The notes under the pieces: generated by a model
The model's database searches: none
What the model was told of the DNA's origin: nothing
The model's input: only the letters and a program-made list of their open reading frames with translations
NCBI GenBank assembly: GCA_944329255.1
Contig: CALVIA010000004.1
Coordinates: forward strand, 1-22,738
Reading direction: 5' to 3'
Source of the DNA: an uncultured Bacilli bacterium
GTDB taxonomy: Bacteria > Bacillota_I > Bacilli_A > RF39 > UBA660
DNA: 22,738 bases
Shown here: positions 12,543 through 20,903 of the stretch, piece by piece
How positions within the stretch are numbered: position 1 is the first letter of the stretch
Layout of the letters: every line of letters starts with the position of its first letter
Program-made: the position numbers and the translations under genes

Positions 12543-15500
12543 TTATATATTATTTAGTATTTCAATTAAATAATATATCCAATGTTTATCCAGATTTTTA
12601 ATAAATAATATTAAAACAATTTTTTTATTTATATATTTTAATTTAAAATTTTTACATATTTTATATGATTCTACAAACAATTTTTCTGCATTAATATTTT
12701 GAGATTTATCAAATGTAAAAGTAATTTCAATGTTATCAGCATTTTGTTTTACATTTTCAATTCCTTTGTCTTTTTTCATACTCTCAAAAAGTTCTTCATA
12801 CATATATATTTTCATATTTTCGTCAATTTTACCAAATCTATCTTCAATTTCACATTTTACTCTATTTAATGATTCAAAACTGTTTATCTGATTAATTAAT
12901 TTATGAATTTCAATTTTTAGATTATCATCAGTTGTATATTTATCATCAATATGAGTTTGAACATTTAAAGAAACGTTCTCACTTTCTACATCATTATCGT
13001 CAGAAAATTCTTCACTTTCTTCCCCTTTTAACTTTTTAACTTCGTCATTAAGCATTTTTAAATACAACTCTATTCCAATACTATCAATAAATCCTGATTG
13101 TTCCTCACCTAAAACGTCACCAGCACCTCTTATTGATAAATCTCTCAATGCTATTGAAAAACCACTACCCAATTTTGCAAATTCTTTCATAGCAGAAAGT
13201 CTTTTAATAGCTATTTCACTCAATATTTTGTTCTTTTCGTACATTAAATATGCATATGCAATTTTATTTGTTCTACCAACCCTACCTCTAATTTGATAAA
13301 GTTGACTCAAACCTAATTTATCAGCATCAAGTATTATTATCGTATTAACATTAGGAATATCAATTCCTGTTTCAATTATTGTTGTACATAAAAGAACATC
13401 AAAATTTCCATTTATAAACTCCATCATTTTATTTTCTATTTCATTTTTACTCATTTTACCATGAGCATATGATATTTTAACATCAGGAATCAATTTAGAA
13501 AGTTCATCTATTCTTTTTTCAAACAAATTAATTCTATTACATAAAATAAACACTTGTCCATTTCTTGATAGTTCTTTATAAATAACATCTTTTATAATAA
13601 GATCATTTTCCTCAAGCACATAAGTTTGCACTGGATATCTATCTACAGGAGGGGTTTCTATTAAAACCAAATCTCTTATTCCAACCATAGACATTTGAAG
13701 AGTCCTTGGAATTGGTGTTGCAGAAAGAGTGATTACATCAACATTTGATTTAATCTTTTTTATTTTTTCTTTATGTAAAACACCAAATCTCTGCTCTTCA
13801 TCAATTATTAATAAACCTAAATCTTTAAAAATAACATCATCACTTAAAATTCTATGAGTACCAAATAAAATATCAATTTTTCCTTCTTTTAAATCATTTA
13901 AAATTTTCTTTACTTGATTTAAATTAGTGAAACGATTTAATAAAGCTATATTAACTGGAAAATTCTTAAATCTATCTAATGCTGATTTAAACTGCTGATT
14001 TGATAATATTGTTGTTGGACATAAATATGCAACCTGTTTATTAGAGCATACAGCTTTAAATATTGCTCTAAATGCAACCTCTGTTTTACCATAACCTACA
14101 TCTCCACATAATAGTACATCCATAGGATAAGAACTTTCCATATATTTTTTTATGGTCTTTGTTGCATTAAGTTGATCTTTAGTCTCTGTGTAAATAAATT
14201 CACTTTCAAAAACAGATTGTTCTGCAGTATCTTTTAAAAATGAAAATCCTAATTTCATTTTACGTTCAGCGGTAATTTTTAATAAATCACTTGCAATATT
14301 TTTTAATTTACCCTTTACCCTCAGTTTAGTTTTATGCCATTCATTACCACCTAATTTATTTATTTTAGGTATAATACCATCATTAGAAGAATATTTACTT
14401 ATTAAATCAATTTTTTCAACAGGAATATATAATTTACCATTATCTTTATATTCAATCATTAAATAATCTTTTTTTATATTATTTTTATTTAAAGCTATAA
14501 TTCCTTTATAAATTCCTATTCCATGTATATTGTGAACTATATAATCACCAATATTTAATGAATTAGTATTTGAAATTTTTGTTCCATATTTAAATTTTGT
14601 TTTATAATTTGATTTAGAATTATTATTTTTAAAAATATTTTTTGAAGAAATAGCCACATAATCATTTATACAATAACCATTATTAATATTTTTAAAAATT
14701 ACATTTAAAACATTTTGTTTCAAATCATTTTGATTTGTTATAACATAATTAATATCTAAATAATCTATCATATTTTTGAATTGAACTTTATTGTCTAATG
14801 ACAAAACTACAATTTTATTATTAGATAAATTTTTAATTATAAATTTTTTTAAATTTTCAATACTATCATCAAAAAATGGCACATTGGAACAATTATAAAT
14901 ATGAGTATCATCAATTTTTAAATTTGGTAATATATCATCAACACTCGATATATATATTTCTTTTTCCGAAAACATTTCCTCCAAATCAAACATATATTTT
15001 TCATTTTTTTTATTTATAATATTAAATTCACAAATGTCATCTTTTAATTTTAAATATGAATTGTAAATTAAAGAATAGTTAAAATAAACAATGATTGGTT
15101 TATTTATATAATCAATAATTTTATATGCGGTTGAATACTTAATTAAATTTTCTTGTTTTTTTTCTAAATTTAAATTATTATCTTCAACAATAAATTCAGA
15201 ACAAGGGTTAATAATTATATTATTTATTTTTTTTATGGATAATTGAGAATCAACATCAAAATATCTTATTGACTCAATTTCATCTCCCCAAAATTCTATT
15301 CTAACAGGATCAGATTCACTTATAGGAAAAACGTCTAAAATATATCCTCTATTTGAAACATCTCCGGTTTTATTAACTAAAATATCAGAGTTATATCCTA
15401 ACTCACATAATTTATTAAATAATAAATTTTTACTAATATTCATTCCAGTACTTAAATTTAGAGTAGATTCTTCCCATAATTTTTTTGATGGTAAAAATCT

Positions 15501-15827
15501 TAAATACCCCATTAAATTAGTAATTACTATTTTTTTATTAGAAGTTTTTAATATACTATTTATTGTTTCAATACGATTTATTTCCATTTCAGGACTACAA
15601 ATTGATGATTGAGAAGTAATAAAATCATCCATTAAAAAAAGAAAAATATTATTATTATAATTTAATAGAGAATTATACAATTTATTAGCTTCATAAGTAG
15701 AATTAGTTACAATTATAATATCATTATTATTTATATTATAAATATAATTTATGTAAATTGAAGATAACTCATCAGTTAGTCCAATAACATTTGTAAGTCC
15801 ACTATTTATATTTTTAAAATTAAACAT
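12543..15827 (-). CDS. mfd: transcription-repair coupling factor Mfd
   Basis: Mfd is a DNA translocase that dislodges stalled RNA polymerase and recruits UvrA. The 1094-residue protein has an N-terminal UvrB-like module and the RNA-polymerase-interacting CarD-like domain (about 425-490, IGDYIVHNIHGIGIYKG). Helicase lobes follow, with Walker A CGDVGYGKTE (about 573-582), the DEEQ box (about 676-679), TLSATPIPRTLQ and the QLYQIRGRVGR motif. A translocation-relay segment (DVLGEEQSGFI), an acidic linker and the C-terminal TRCF domain come last. It is about 80 residues shorter than in B. subtilis. The start is ATG 15827, 5 bases after GGGGTGAT; a longer open frame crosses a terminator. It follows pth as in Bacillus, without fin. 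Confidence 0.95.
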   Translation of the reverse strand: MFNFKNINSGLTNVIGLTDELSSIYINYIYNINNNDIIIVTNSTYEANKLYNSLLNYNNNIFLFLMDDFITSQSSICSPEMEINRIETINSILKTSNKKIVITNLMGYLRFLPSKKLWEESTLNLSTGMNISKNLLFNKLCELGYNSDILVNKTGDVSNRGYILDVFPISESDPVRIEFWGDEIESIRYFDVDSQLSIKKINNIIINPCSEFIVEDNNLNLEKKQENLIKYSTAYKIIDYINKPIIVYFNYSLIYNSYLKLKDDICEFNIINKKNEKYMFDLEEMFSEKEIYISSVDDILPNLKIDDTHIYNCSNVPFFDDSIENLKKFIIKNLSNNKIVVLSLDNKVQFKNMIDYLDINYVITNQNDLKQNVLNVIFKNINNGYCINDYVAISSKNIFKNNNSKSNYKTKFKYGTKISNTNSLNIGDYIVHNIHGIGIYKGIIALNKNNIKKDYLMIEYKDNGKLYIPVEKIDLISKYSSNDGIIPKINKLGGNEWHKTKLRVKGKLKNIASDLLKITAERKMKLGFSFLKDTAEQSVFESEFIYTETKDQLNATKTIKKYMESSYPMDVLLCGDVGYGKTEVAFRAIFKAVCSNKQVAYLCPTTILSNQQFKSALDRFKNFPVNIALLNRFTNLNQVKKILNDLKEGKIDILFGTHRILSDDVIFKDLGLLIIDEEQRFGVLHKEKIKKIKSNVDVITLSATPIPRTLQMSMVGIRDLVLIETPPVDRYPVQTYVLEENDLIIKDVIYKELSRNGQVFILCNRINLFEKRIDELSKLIPDVKISYAHGKMSKNEIENKMMEFINGNFDVLLCTTIIETGIDIPNVNTIIILDADKLGLSQLYQIRGRVGRTNKIAYAYLMYEKNKILSEIAIKRLSAMKEFAKLGSGFSIALRDLSIRGAGDVLGEEQSGFIDSIGIELYLKMLNDEVKKLKGEESEEFSDDNDVESENVSLNVQTHIDDKYTTDDNLKIEIHKLINQINSFESLNRVKCEIEDRFGKIDENMKIYMYEELFESMKKDKGIENVKQNADNIEITFTFDKSQNINAEKLFVESYKICKNFKLKYINKKIVLILFIKNLDKHWIYYLIEILNNI

Positions 15828-15845
15828 AAAATCACCCCAAACTAC

Positions 15846-15870
15846 AAAAAGATACATATAAAAATGTATC
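15846..15870 (-). terminator. intrinsic terminator between pth and mfd
   Basis: GATACAT / ATGTATC pairing (15864-15870 with 15851-15857, 6-base loop) is followed by five T (15850-15846). It lies between the pth stop and the mfd SD, with no obvious promoter after it. Confidence 0.65.
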
Positions 15871-15872
15871 AT

Positions 15873-16442
15873 CTATTGTTTTTTATTATATTTTGTCATT
15901 AAGTTAGAAAAAGAAATATTAATATAATCTTCAAAAATGTTTTCAATAATATCCATAACCGCTGCGATTAATTTATATTCTTCATTACTAAATTTTCCTA
16001 AAACATAATCTTTATTATCCATTAATTTATTATTAGATATGCCTATTTTAATTCTTTTATACTCTTTAGAATTTAACATTAATTCAATATTCTTTAAACC
16101 ATTATGTCCACCAGAACTTCCAGCGGGCTTAATTTTATACGAACCCACTCTTAAATCTAAATCATCACAAATTACTAATATATCATCTAATGAAATTTTA
16201 TAAAATTTAACAAAATCACGAATTACTTCACCAGATAAATTTATATATTTTTGAGGTTTTAAAAATATATATTTAGTATCATTAATAATTTTTTCACCAA
16301 ACAAACCATCAAATTTATTATATAAATTATTTATTTCATATTTTTTTAATAATCGATCAATCGCCATAAAACCAGCATTATGTCTTGTTTTATTATAAAT
16401 ATTTCCAGGATTTCCTAATCCAACTACTAATTTTATTCTCAT
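15873..16442 (-). CDS. pth: peptidyl-tRNA hydrolase
   Basis: Pth releases tRNA from drop-off peptidyl-tRNA. The 189-residue protein has all family signatures: VVGLGNPG with Asn11, KTRHNAGF with catalytic His21, KPQKYINLSG, the DDLDL segment with Asp94, and SSGGHNGLK with His113/Asn114. The start is ATG at 16442; the SD is weak (AAAAAGAT) and the rsmI stop lies 12 bases upstream, so coupling is likely. In B. subtilis pth-fin-mfd-spoVT lie downstream of ctc; here the block is joined to rsmI. Confidence 0.95.
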   Translation of the reverse strand: MRIKLVVGLGNPGNIYNKTRHNAGFMAIDRLLKKYEINNLYNKFDGLFGEKIINDTKYIFLKPQKYINLSGEVIRDFVKFYKISLDDILVICDDLDLRVGSYKIKPAGSSGGHNGLKNIELMLNSKEYKRIKIGISNNKLMDNKDYVLGKFSNEEYKLIAAVMDIIENIFEDYINISFSNLMTKYNKKQ

Positions 16443-16454
16443 ATCTTTTTAAAA

Positions 16455-17300
16455 TTATTTCCCGGGAAATAATTTTACCTCCTTATATATTTCATTTTTT
16501 GGAACCTTTCTTTCTTTTGCAATCATTTTTATTGCTGTTTTTTCATCAATACCCTGATTTATATAGTTATTATACTGATCCTTAATTGATATATTATAAA
16601 TTTCATTTGTATTTTCAGATTTTGAAATAACAATAACATATTCCCCTTTAGGATTTTGAATATCAGATAATATGTCTTTTGCATTTCCACGATAAATTTC
16701 TTCAAATTTTTTACTTATCTCACGTGAGACACTAATTTTAGTATCTCCAAAAACAAATAAAATATCATTTAAAGTATTAATGATTCTATGAGGAGCCTCA
16801 TATATAATAATAGTCATATTAATTAATTTTAATTTATTTAGTTCTTCTAACCTTTTTTGTTTTTTATTAGATAAAAATCCATAAAAAATAAACTTACTAC
16901 AGTCTAATCCAGATGAAGTTAATGCTGGTATAGCTGCTGTTGCCCCAGGAAGTGAAATAACATTAAATCCATTTTCAATTGCTTTTTTTACACAAATATT
17001 TCCAGGATCACTTAATATAGGAGTCCCTCTATCAGAAACTAAAGCAACATTTTTCCCAAATTTTAAAAATTCAATTAATTTTTCTGAAGAAACATCTTCA
17101 TTAAATTTATGAGAAGAAACTAATTTTTTCTTAATATTATAATAATTTAATAAATTAGAAGTTACCCTTGTATCTTCAGAAAAAATAATATCAACTTCAT
17201 TTAGAACATTAATTGCTCTATAAGTAATATCTTCCATATTACCAATAGGTGTTGGAACAATATATAATGAAGGGGTATTATTATAACTTTTTTGACTCAT
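16455..17300 (-). CDS. rsmI: 16S rRNA (cytidine 1402-2'-O)-methyltransferase
   Basis: RsmI methylates the 2'-OH of C1402 in the decoding centre of 16S rRNA. The 281-residue tetrapyrrole-methylase-fold protein shows YIVPTPIGN near the N-terminus, FSEDTRVTSNLL, the SAM-loop SDRGTPILSDPG (89-100), and GATAAIPALTSSG. A small C-terminal helical domain ends in KERKVPKNEIYKEV. The start at 17300 overlaps the trmN6 stop by 4 bases (ATGA). It corresponds to B. subtilis yabC; the GIY-YIG gene yazA normally between yabB and yabC is absent. Confidence 0.94.
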   Translation of the reverse strand: MSQKSYNNTPSLYIVPTPIGNMEDITYRAINVLNEVDIIFSEDTRVTSNLLNYYNIKKKLVSSHKFNEDVSSEKLIEFLKFGKNVALVSDRGTPILSDPGNICVKKAIENGFNVISLPGATAAIPALTSSGLDCSKFIFYGFLSNKKQKRLEELNKLKLINMTIIIYEAPHRIINTLNDILFVFGDTKISVSREISKKFEEIYRGNAKDILSDIQNPKGEYVIVISKSENTNEIYNISIKDQYNNYINQGIDEKTAIKMIAKERKVPKNEIYKEVKLFPGK

Positions 17301-18028
17301 AATGTATCACTTTTCTTTCCTAATAAAATTTGTTGAATTTGATTTGTATATAAATTTTTATCATCTTGAATTATTAAGGGAGGATAACATTTTAATCCAG
17401 GGTTGCCATTTTTAGTACCTTCAATTAAAACTAATTTGCTCTCATTTTCTTTTTTGGTATGAACAAATTGAATCTTTTTAGGCTCAATTGAATTACTTTT
17501 CATCAAAAATATTATTTCAGCTAATCTTTCAGTTCTGTTTATAATTGCAATGTTACCCTTATCTTTTAAAATTTTTTTTGAAATCAAAAATATATCATTT
17601 AAAGTTAATGAAAATTCATTCCTTGCTAATTTTCTACTTTTATTATTCGTAAACTTTGTGTTACATTTAAAATATGGTGGATTACAAACAATTGTATCAA
17701 AAAAATTATTTTCTAAAGACTCATATAATTTTTTTATATCATCATTTATTAAAATTATTTTGTTTTCTAAATTATTCATTTCTATATTTTTTTTTGCCAA
17801 TTCATAAGATTTTTTTTGAATTTCAACACCATATATTTTTGCATTTGTTCTTTTTGTTAAAATTATGGGAATTGGTGCATTACCAGTCCCTATGTCTAAA
17901 ATGTTTTTAGTTTTTTTACCTAATGAGACAAAATAAGACAATAATATAGAATCAATTGATAATTTAAATAAATTTTCATTTTGATATATTTTGTATTTTC
18001 CATCCCACATTAAATCATTTAATTTCAT
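17297..18028 (-). CDS. trmN6: tRNA1(Val) A37 N6-methyltransferase-type enzyme (YabB)
   Basis: This 243-residue class I SAM methyltransferase has the nucleotide-binding ILDIGTGNAPIPIIL motif (about 43-57), the acidic GVEIQ segment (67-71) and CNPPYFK (115-121), the adenine/guanine N-methyltransferase signature. The family (E. coli YfiC/TrmN6, B. subtilis YabB) modifies A37 of tRNA-Val1. The start is ATG 18028, 6 bases after AAAGG; a GTG at 18031 is the alternative. It overlaps the end of ricT by 14 bases and the start of rsmI by 4. The order ricT, yabB, rsmI is conserved in Bacillus, with yabA missing. Confidence 0.86.
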   Translation of the reverse strand: MKLNDLMWDGKYKIYQNENLFKLSIDSILLSYFVSLGKKTKNILDIGTGNAPIPIILTKRTNAKIYGVEIQKKSYELAKKNIEMNNLENKIILINDDIKKLYESLENNFFDTIVCNPPYFKCNTKFTNNKSRKLARNEFSLTLNDIFLISKKILKDKGNIAIINRTERLAEIIFLMKSNSIEPKKIQFVHTKKENESKLVLIEGTKNGNPGLKCYPPLIIQDDKNLYTNQIQQILLGKKSDTL

Positions 18029-18809
18029 CACATACCTTTATAGTTATATTCTCATTATCATCTGTTAAAATAACATATGATTTATTAATTATATCTAAAG
18101 AAATAACTTTTCCTTTTTTTTCTTTATATTTAACTTTATCTCCAATGTTAGGCAAATCTTTTCTATAATCTTCATATATCTTATTTTCATAATTTAAACA
18201 ACATAAAAGTCTACCGCAAGAACCATTTATTTTGTTTGGACTTAGAGATAAATTTTGATTTTTAGCCATATTTATAGAAACTGAATCAAAATTTGATAAA
18301 AATTTACGACAACATAAAATTCTACCACATGGCCCAATTCCTCCAATTTCTTTTGCTTTGTCTCTAACACCAATTTGTCTCAATTCTATTCTGGTTTTAA
18401 AAATAGAAGCTAATTCTTTTGCCAAATTTCTAAAATCAATTCTAGAATCAGAGGTAAAATGAAATATTAATTGTTCTCTATCAAAAGTGAAATTAGAATC
18501 AATGATTTTCATATTTAAATTATTTTTTTTAATTAATTTATTGCATTCAATAAATGCTTTTTTTGACAATTCAATATTTTTTTTATTTTTCCTTATATCT
18601 GAATCATTTGCAATTCTTATAACTTTTTTTAAAGGTAAATTTAAAAATTTCTCAGATTTAGTTATAATTCCTGTAGTAGTTTTACCGAATTGTATACCTT
18701 TTTCTGTTTCAACAATAACATCTTGATTAATATTTAAATTTATTTTATTAGGATCAAAATAATATATTTTATTACTGCCTAAAAAGATTACTCCAACAAC
18801 ATCAATCAT
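18015..18809 (-). CDS. ricT: RicT (YaaT), PSP1-domain RNase Y regulator
   Basis: RicT forms the RicA-RicF-RicT complex carrying iron-sulfur clusters, which steers RNase Y mRNA processing and is needed for sporulation, competence and biofilm in B. subtilis. The 264-residue protein has the PSP1 C-terminal domain and six Cys in two blocks, GPCGRILCC (161, 166, 167) and GSCGRLLCC (198, 203, 204). The start is ATG 18809 after GGAGGGGAT; it overlaps the holB stop by 8 bases. The C-terminal tail (about 217-264) is a KOW-like KGKVISLD segment. Partners RicA and RicF are not in this window. Confidence 0.93.
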   Translation of the reverse strand: MIDVVGVIFLGSNKIYYFDPNKINLNINQDVIVETEKGIQFGKTTTGIITKSEKFLNLPLKKVIRIANDSDIRKNKKNIELSKKAFIECNKLIKKNNLNMKIIDSNFTFDREQLIFHFTSDSRIDFRNLAKELASIFKTRIELRQIGVRDKAKEIGGIGPCGRILCCRKFLSNFDSVSINMAKNQNLSLSPNKINGSCGRLLCCLNYENKIYEDYRKDLPNIGDKVKYKEKKGKVISLDIINKSYVILTDDNENITIKVCDEIK

Positions 18810-19770
18810 TTTCTATCCCCTCCATATCTATTATCAATCCATCCATTAATAAATTTAAATTAATATTTTTTTCAATTAATTTTTCTTTTTCAATTAATAT
18901 TTTTAATTTTTTAAATAAAATATTAAAATCAATATTACTTGAATCCTTAATTTCTTTTTCATAATTATCAAAATATAAAATTTTATTATTTATTTTATAT
19001 GAAATTACGTCATTATAAAATAAAATTACACATTTAAAAAATACATCAATTTCTTCTTTCGTTTTAAAAATATCATAAAACTTGTTTTTTATAAAAACAA
19101 TTGATTTTAATTTATTTTTTTCCAAATATTTTATAAATAAAACTGAATTTATTATCAAATTATTTTTTTCAGCATCCATTTCATCAAACTTATTTTTCTT
19201 CCATATAACAAATAAAAGTTTGTAATATGTTAAATTTTCATTTATATTATAATACTTAATTAAATCATTCAAATTATTTTTTTTAAAATTTAATATTTGA
19301 CACCTTGATGTAATTGTTTTTAATACAATATTTATATTATTAGTTAACAATATTGCAATAATTCCATCAGTAGGTTCTTCTAAAAACTTTAATAAACTAT
19401 TAGCTGCAGATAAATTTAGTTTTTCAACATCATATATTACATAAACTCTCTTATTTCCTATTAAAGAACTTTTACTAAATGAACTTTGTAATTCATCAAT
19501 TTGATCTTTTTTTATTACATTATTATCTGGCTTTATTATTTTCAAATCATCATAGTTTCTATTCAAAATTTGTTTACATTTTAAACACTGATTAAATTCT
19601 TCTTGATAATTATGAGTTTCACATAATATTTCGCAAATAAATGAAAATATAAAATCCTCTGCATAAATATTATCATTTAAATTAAAAAGATATGCATGTG
19701 ATATTTTTTTTTTTATATTACTTAATTGTTTATACATAACATAATCAATTTCAAAAAAATTTTTTAACAT
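18802..19770 (-). CDS. holB: DNA polymerase III delta' subunit
   Basis: Delta' is the rigid, non-hydrolysing subunit of the clamp loader, working with DnaX and delta. The 322-residue protein has SHAYLFN at the usual N-terminal place, a zinc-ligand cluster (Cys46, Cys50, Cys62, Cys65), NKRVYVIYDVEKLNLSAAN with a degenerate Walker B, LLKFLEEP and TSRCQILNF (sensor/SRC motif). Where Bacillus HolB has a GPxGxGK P-loop, this protein has LNDNIYAED, so nucleotide binding is probably lost. The C-terminal half is poorly conserved. The start is ATG 19770, 8 bases after AAGGATG, and it is 12 bases after the bofA stop; tmk-yaaQ-yaaR are missing between them. Confidence 0.9.
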   Translation of the reverse strand: MLKNFFEIDYVMYKQLSNIKKKISHAYLFNLNDNIYAEDFIFSFICEILCETHNYQEEFNQCLKCKQILNRNYDDLKIIKPDNNVIKKDQIDELQSSFSKSSLIGNKRVYVIYDVEKLNLSAANSLLKFLEEPTDGIIAILLTNNINIVLKTITSRCQILNFKKNNLNDLIKYYNINENLTYYKLLFVIWKKNKFDEMDAEKNNLIINSVLFIKYLEKNKLKSIVFIKNKFYDIFKTKEEIDVFFKCVILFYNDVISYKINNKILYFDNYEKEIKDSSNIDFNILFKKLKILIEKEKLIEKNINLNLLMDGLIIDMEGIEND

Positions 19771-19782
19771 AAAAACACATCC

Positions 19783-19968
19783 TTAAATAAAATATAAACT
19801 AAGAATTAAAAAAAATGGTAAAGAAATCAAACCAAAAAAACTTATGAATAATATTGTAATAATATTTATACCAATATTAACATTTAATGGTATTATCATA
19901 ACATTAAAGAAAAAAAGTGTAAAAGCAGAATAAATAAATTTTTTGAAAATTTTAAATATATATTTCAT
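19783..19968 (-). CDS. bofA: BofA-like pro-sigma-K processing regulator, short form
   Basis: This 61-residue membrane protein has a basic N-terminus (KYIFKIFKKF) and two hydrophobic segments (about 11-27 and 33-60). The second, PLNVNIGINIITILFISFFG, aligns by eye with the B. subtilis BofA segment that contains PINLVTTAISGILG. BofA anchors and inhibits the SpoIVFB protease that activates sigma-K in the mother cell. It follows recR as in B. subtilis (recR-yaaL-bofA), which supports the call. It lacks about 25 residues of the N-terminus compared with the 87-residue Bacillus protein, so it may be minimal. The start is ATG 19968, 6 bases after AAGGAG. A sigma-E-like promoter precedes it. Confidence 0.7.
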   Translation of the reverse strand: MKYIFKIFKKFIYSAFTLFFFNVMIIPLNVNIGINIITILFISFFGLISLPFFLILSLYFI

Positions 19969-19985
19969 ATATTTCTCCTTAAAAA

Positions 19986-20013
19986 ATTATATGAAATACA
20001 TATTCATCTATGA
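19986..20013 (-). promoter_or_regulatory. sigma-E-like promoter of bofA
   Basis: On the minus strand TCATAGA (20013-20007) keeps the ATA core of KMATATT, followed by 13 bases and CATATAAT (19993-19986). The -35 overlaps the recR stop codon (20008-20010). The -10 ends 5 bases before the AAGGAG SD. B. subtilis bofA is sigma-E dependent. Confidence 0.5.
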
Positions 20014-20607
20014 AATTTTATTTCTATTTTCTATAGCCATCGAAAATGTCATCGGATCTAAATATTCAATATCTGCGCCTAATGGAATACCATATGCAAT
20101 TTTTGAAATAATAATATTTTTATCTTCTAATAATTTCGATATATATAAAGATGTTGTTTGTCCCTCTAATGTAGGACTTATTGCCAAAATGATTTCATTA
20201 ATATTTTCATTTTCAATTCTTTGAATTAATGATTTAATATTTATATCATCGGGACTAATTCCATTCATTGGAGAAATTAATCCATTTAAAACATGATATT
20301 TTCCATTATAACACTTCATTTTTTCAAGTAGATTTATATATTTTGCATCCTCAATAACGCATATAATATCTGAATTTCTTGAATTATCATTACAAATTTC
20401 ACAAATATCATTTTCTGTAATATTACCACATATTTCACATCTTTTTATTTTTTGTTTTATATCTAATAAAGAAGAAGAAAATAATTTAATATACTCTTCA
20501 TCTTTACTTAATAACGCAAAAGCTAATCTTTCTGCTGTCTTTTCACCTATAGAAGGCAATTGTTTTAAACAATTTATTAAATTTGACAAACTATTAGGAT
20601 AACTCAT
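20008..20607 (-). CDS. recR: recombination mediator RecR
   Basis: RecR, with RecO, loads RecA at gaps in the RecFOR pathway. The 199-residue protein has an N-terminal helix-hairpin-helix (LKQLPSIGEKTAERLA, 14-29), a zinc finger with Cys57, 60, 69 and 72, and a Toprim domain starting at ICVIEDAKY (Glu86). The C-terminal Walker-like GADIEYLDPMTF block is also present. It is one base after ybaB. Normal length. The order dnaX-ybaB-recR is one of the most conserved in Bacillota. Confidence 0.96.
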   Translation of the reverse strand: MSYPNSLSNLINCLKQLPSIGEKTAERLAFALLSKDEEYIKLFSSSLLDIKQKIKRCEICGNITENDICEICNDNSRNSDIICVIEDAKYINLLEKMKCYNGKYHVLNGLISPMNGISPDDINIKSLIQRIENENINEIILAISPTLEGQTTSLYISKLLEDKNIIISKIAYGIPLGADIEYLDPMTFSMAIENRNKIS

Positions 20608-20901
20608 TTACATCAACCCAGCCAAATGTCCAAATTTACCCATTTTAGCTTTCATATCATCATCAATTTTTTTATTATTTTCATTAACAGCAACTACAAT
20701 AATATCTTCTAACATTTCTATATCTTCTTTATCAATTTTATCTATATTTATTGAAATTTTCAATAATTCTTTTGTTCCCTTTGTTTCAACTTTAACAAAA
20801 GACTTTTCACAAACATATATTTTTTCTTCTATTTCCTTTTTAATTTTTTCCATATCTTTTTGCATTTTTTGAGCTTGTTGTAACATTGATTGTATATTCA
20901 T
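20608..20901 (-). CDS. ybaB: YbaB/EbfC family nucleoid-associated protein
   Basis: A 97-residue DNA-binding protein of the YbaB/EbfC family (B. subtilis YaaK), which forms tweezer-like dimers that may shape the nucleoid. The N-terminal helix MLQQAQKMQKDMEKIKKE, the central FVKVETKGTKELLKISI strand pair and the C-terminal FGHLAGLM (in place of the common GLPGLM) are visible. The start is ATG 20901, with its SD (GGAGGAT) inside the end of dnaX. It lies between dnaX and recR and is probably co-translated with both. Confidence 0.93.
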   Translation of the reverse strand: MNIQSMLQQAQKMQKDMEKIKKEIEEKIYVCEKSFVKVETKGTKELLKISINIDKIDKEDIEMLEDIIVVAVNENNKKIDDDMKAKMGKFGHLAGLM

Positions 20902-20903
20902 TT

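Noticed and set aside
12522..12543. ATTTGG/CCAAAT hairpin after mfd as a terminator
   Set aside because: No T-run follows the stem, so I leave it uncalled.
17550..18726. Several plus-strand frames opposite trmN6 and ricT with hydrophobic products
   Set aside because: Phe/Leu-rich products are the expected complement of Lys/Asn/Glu-rich coding sequence; no start signals.
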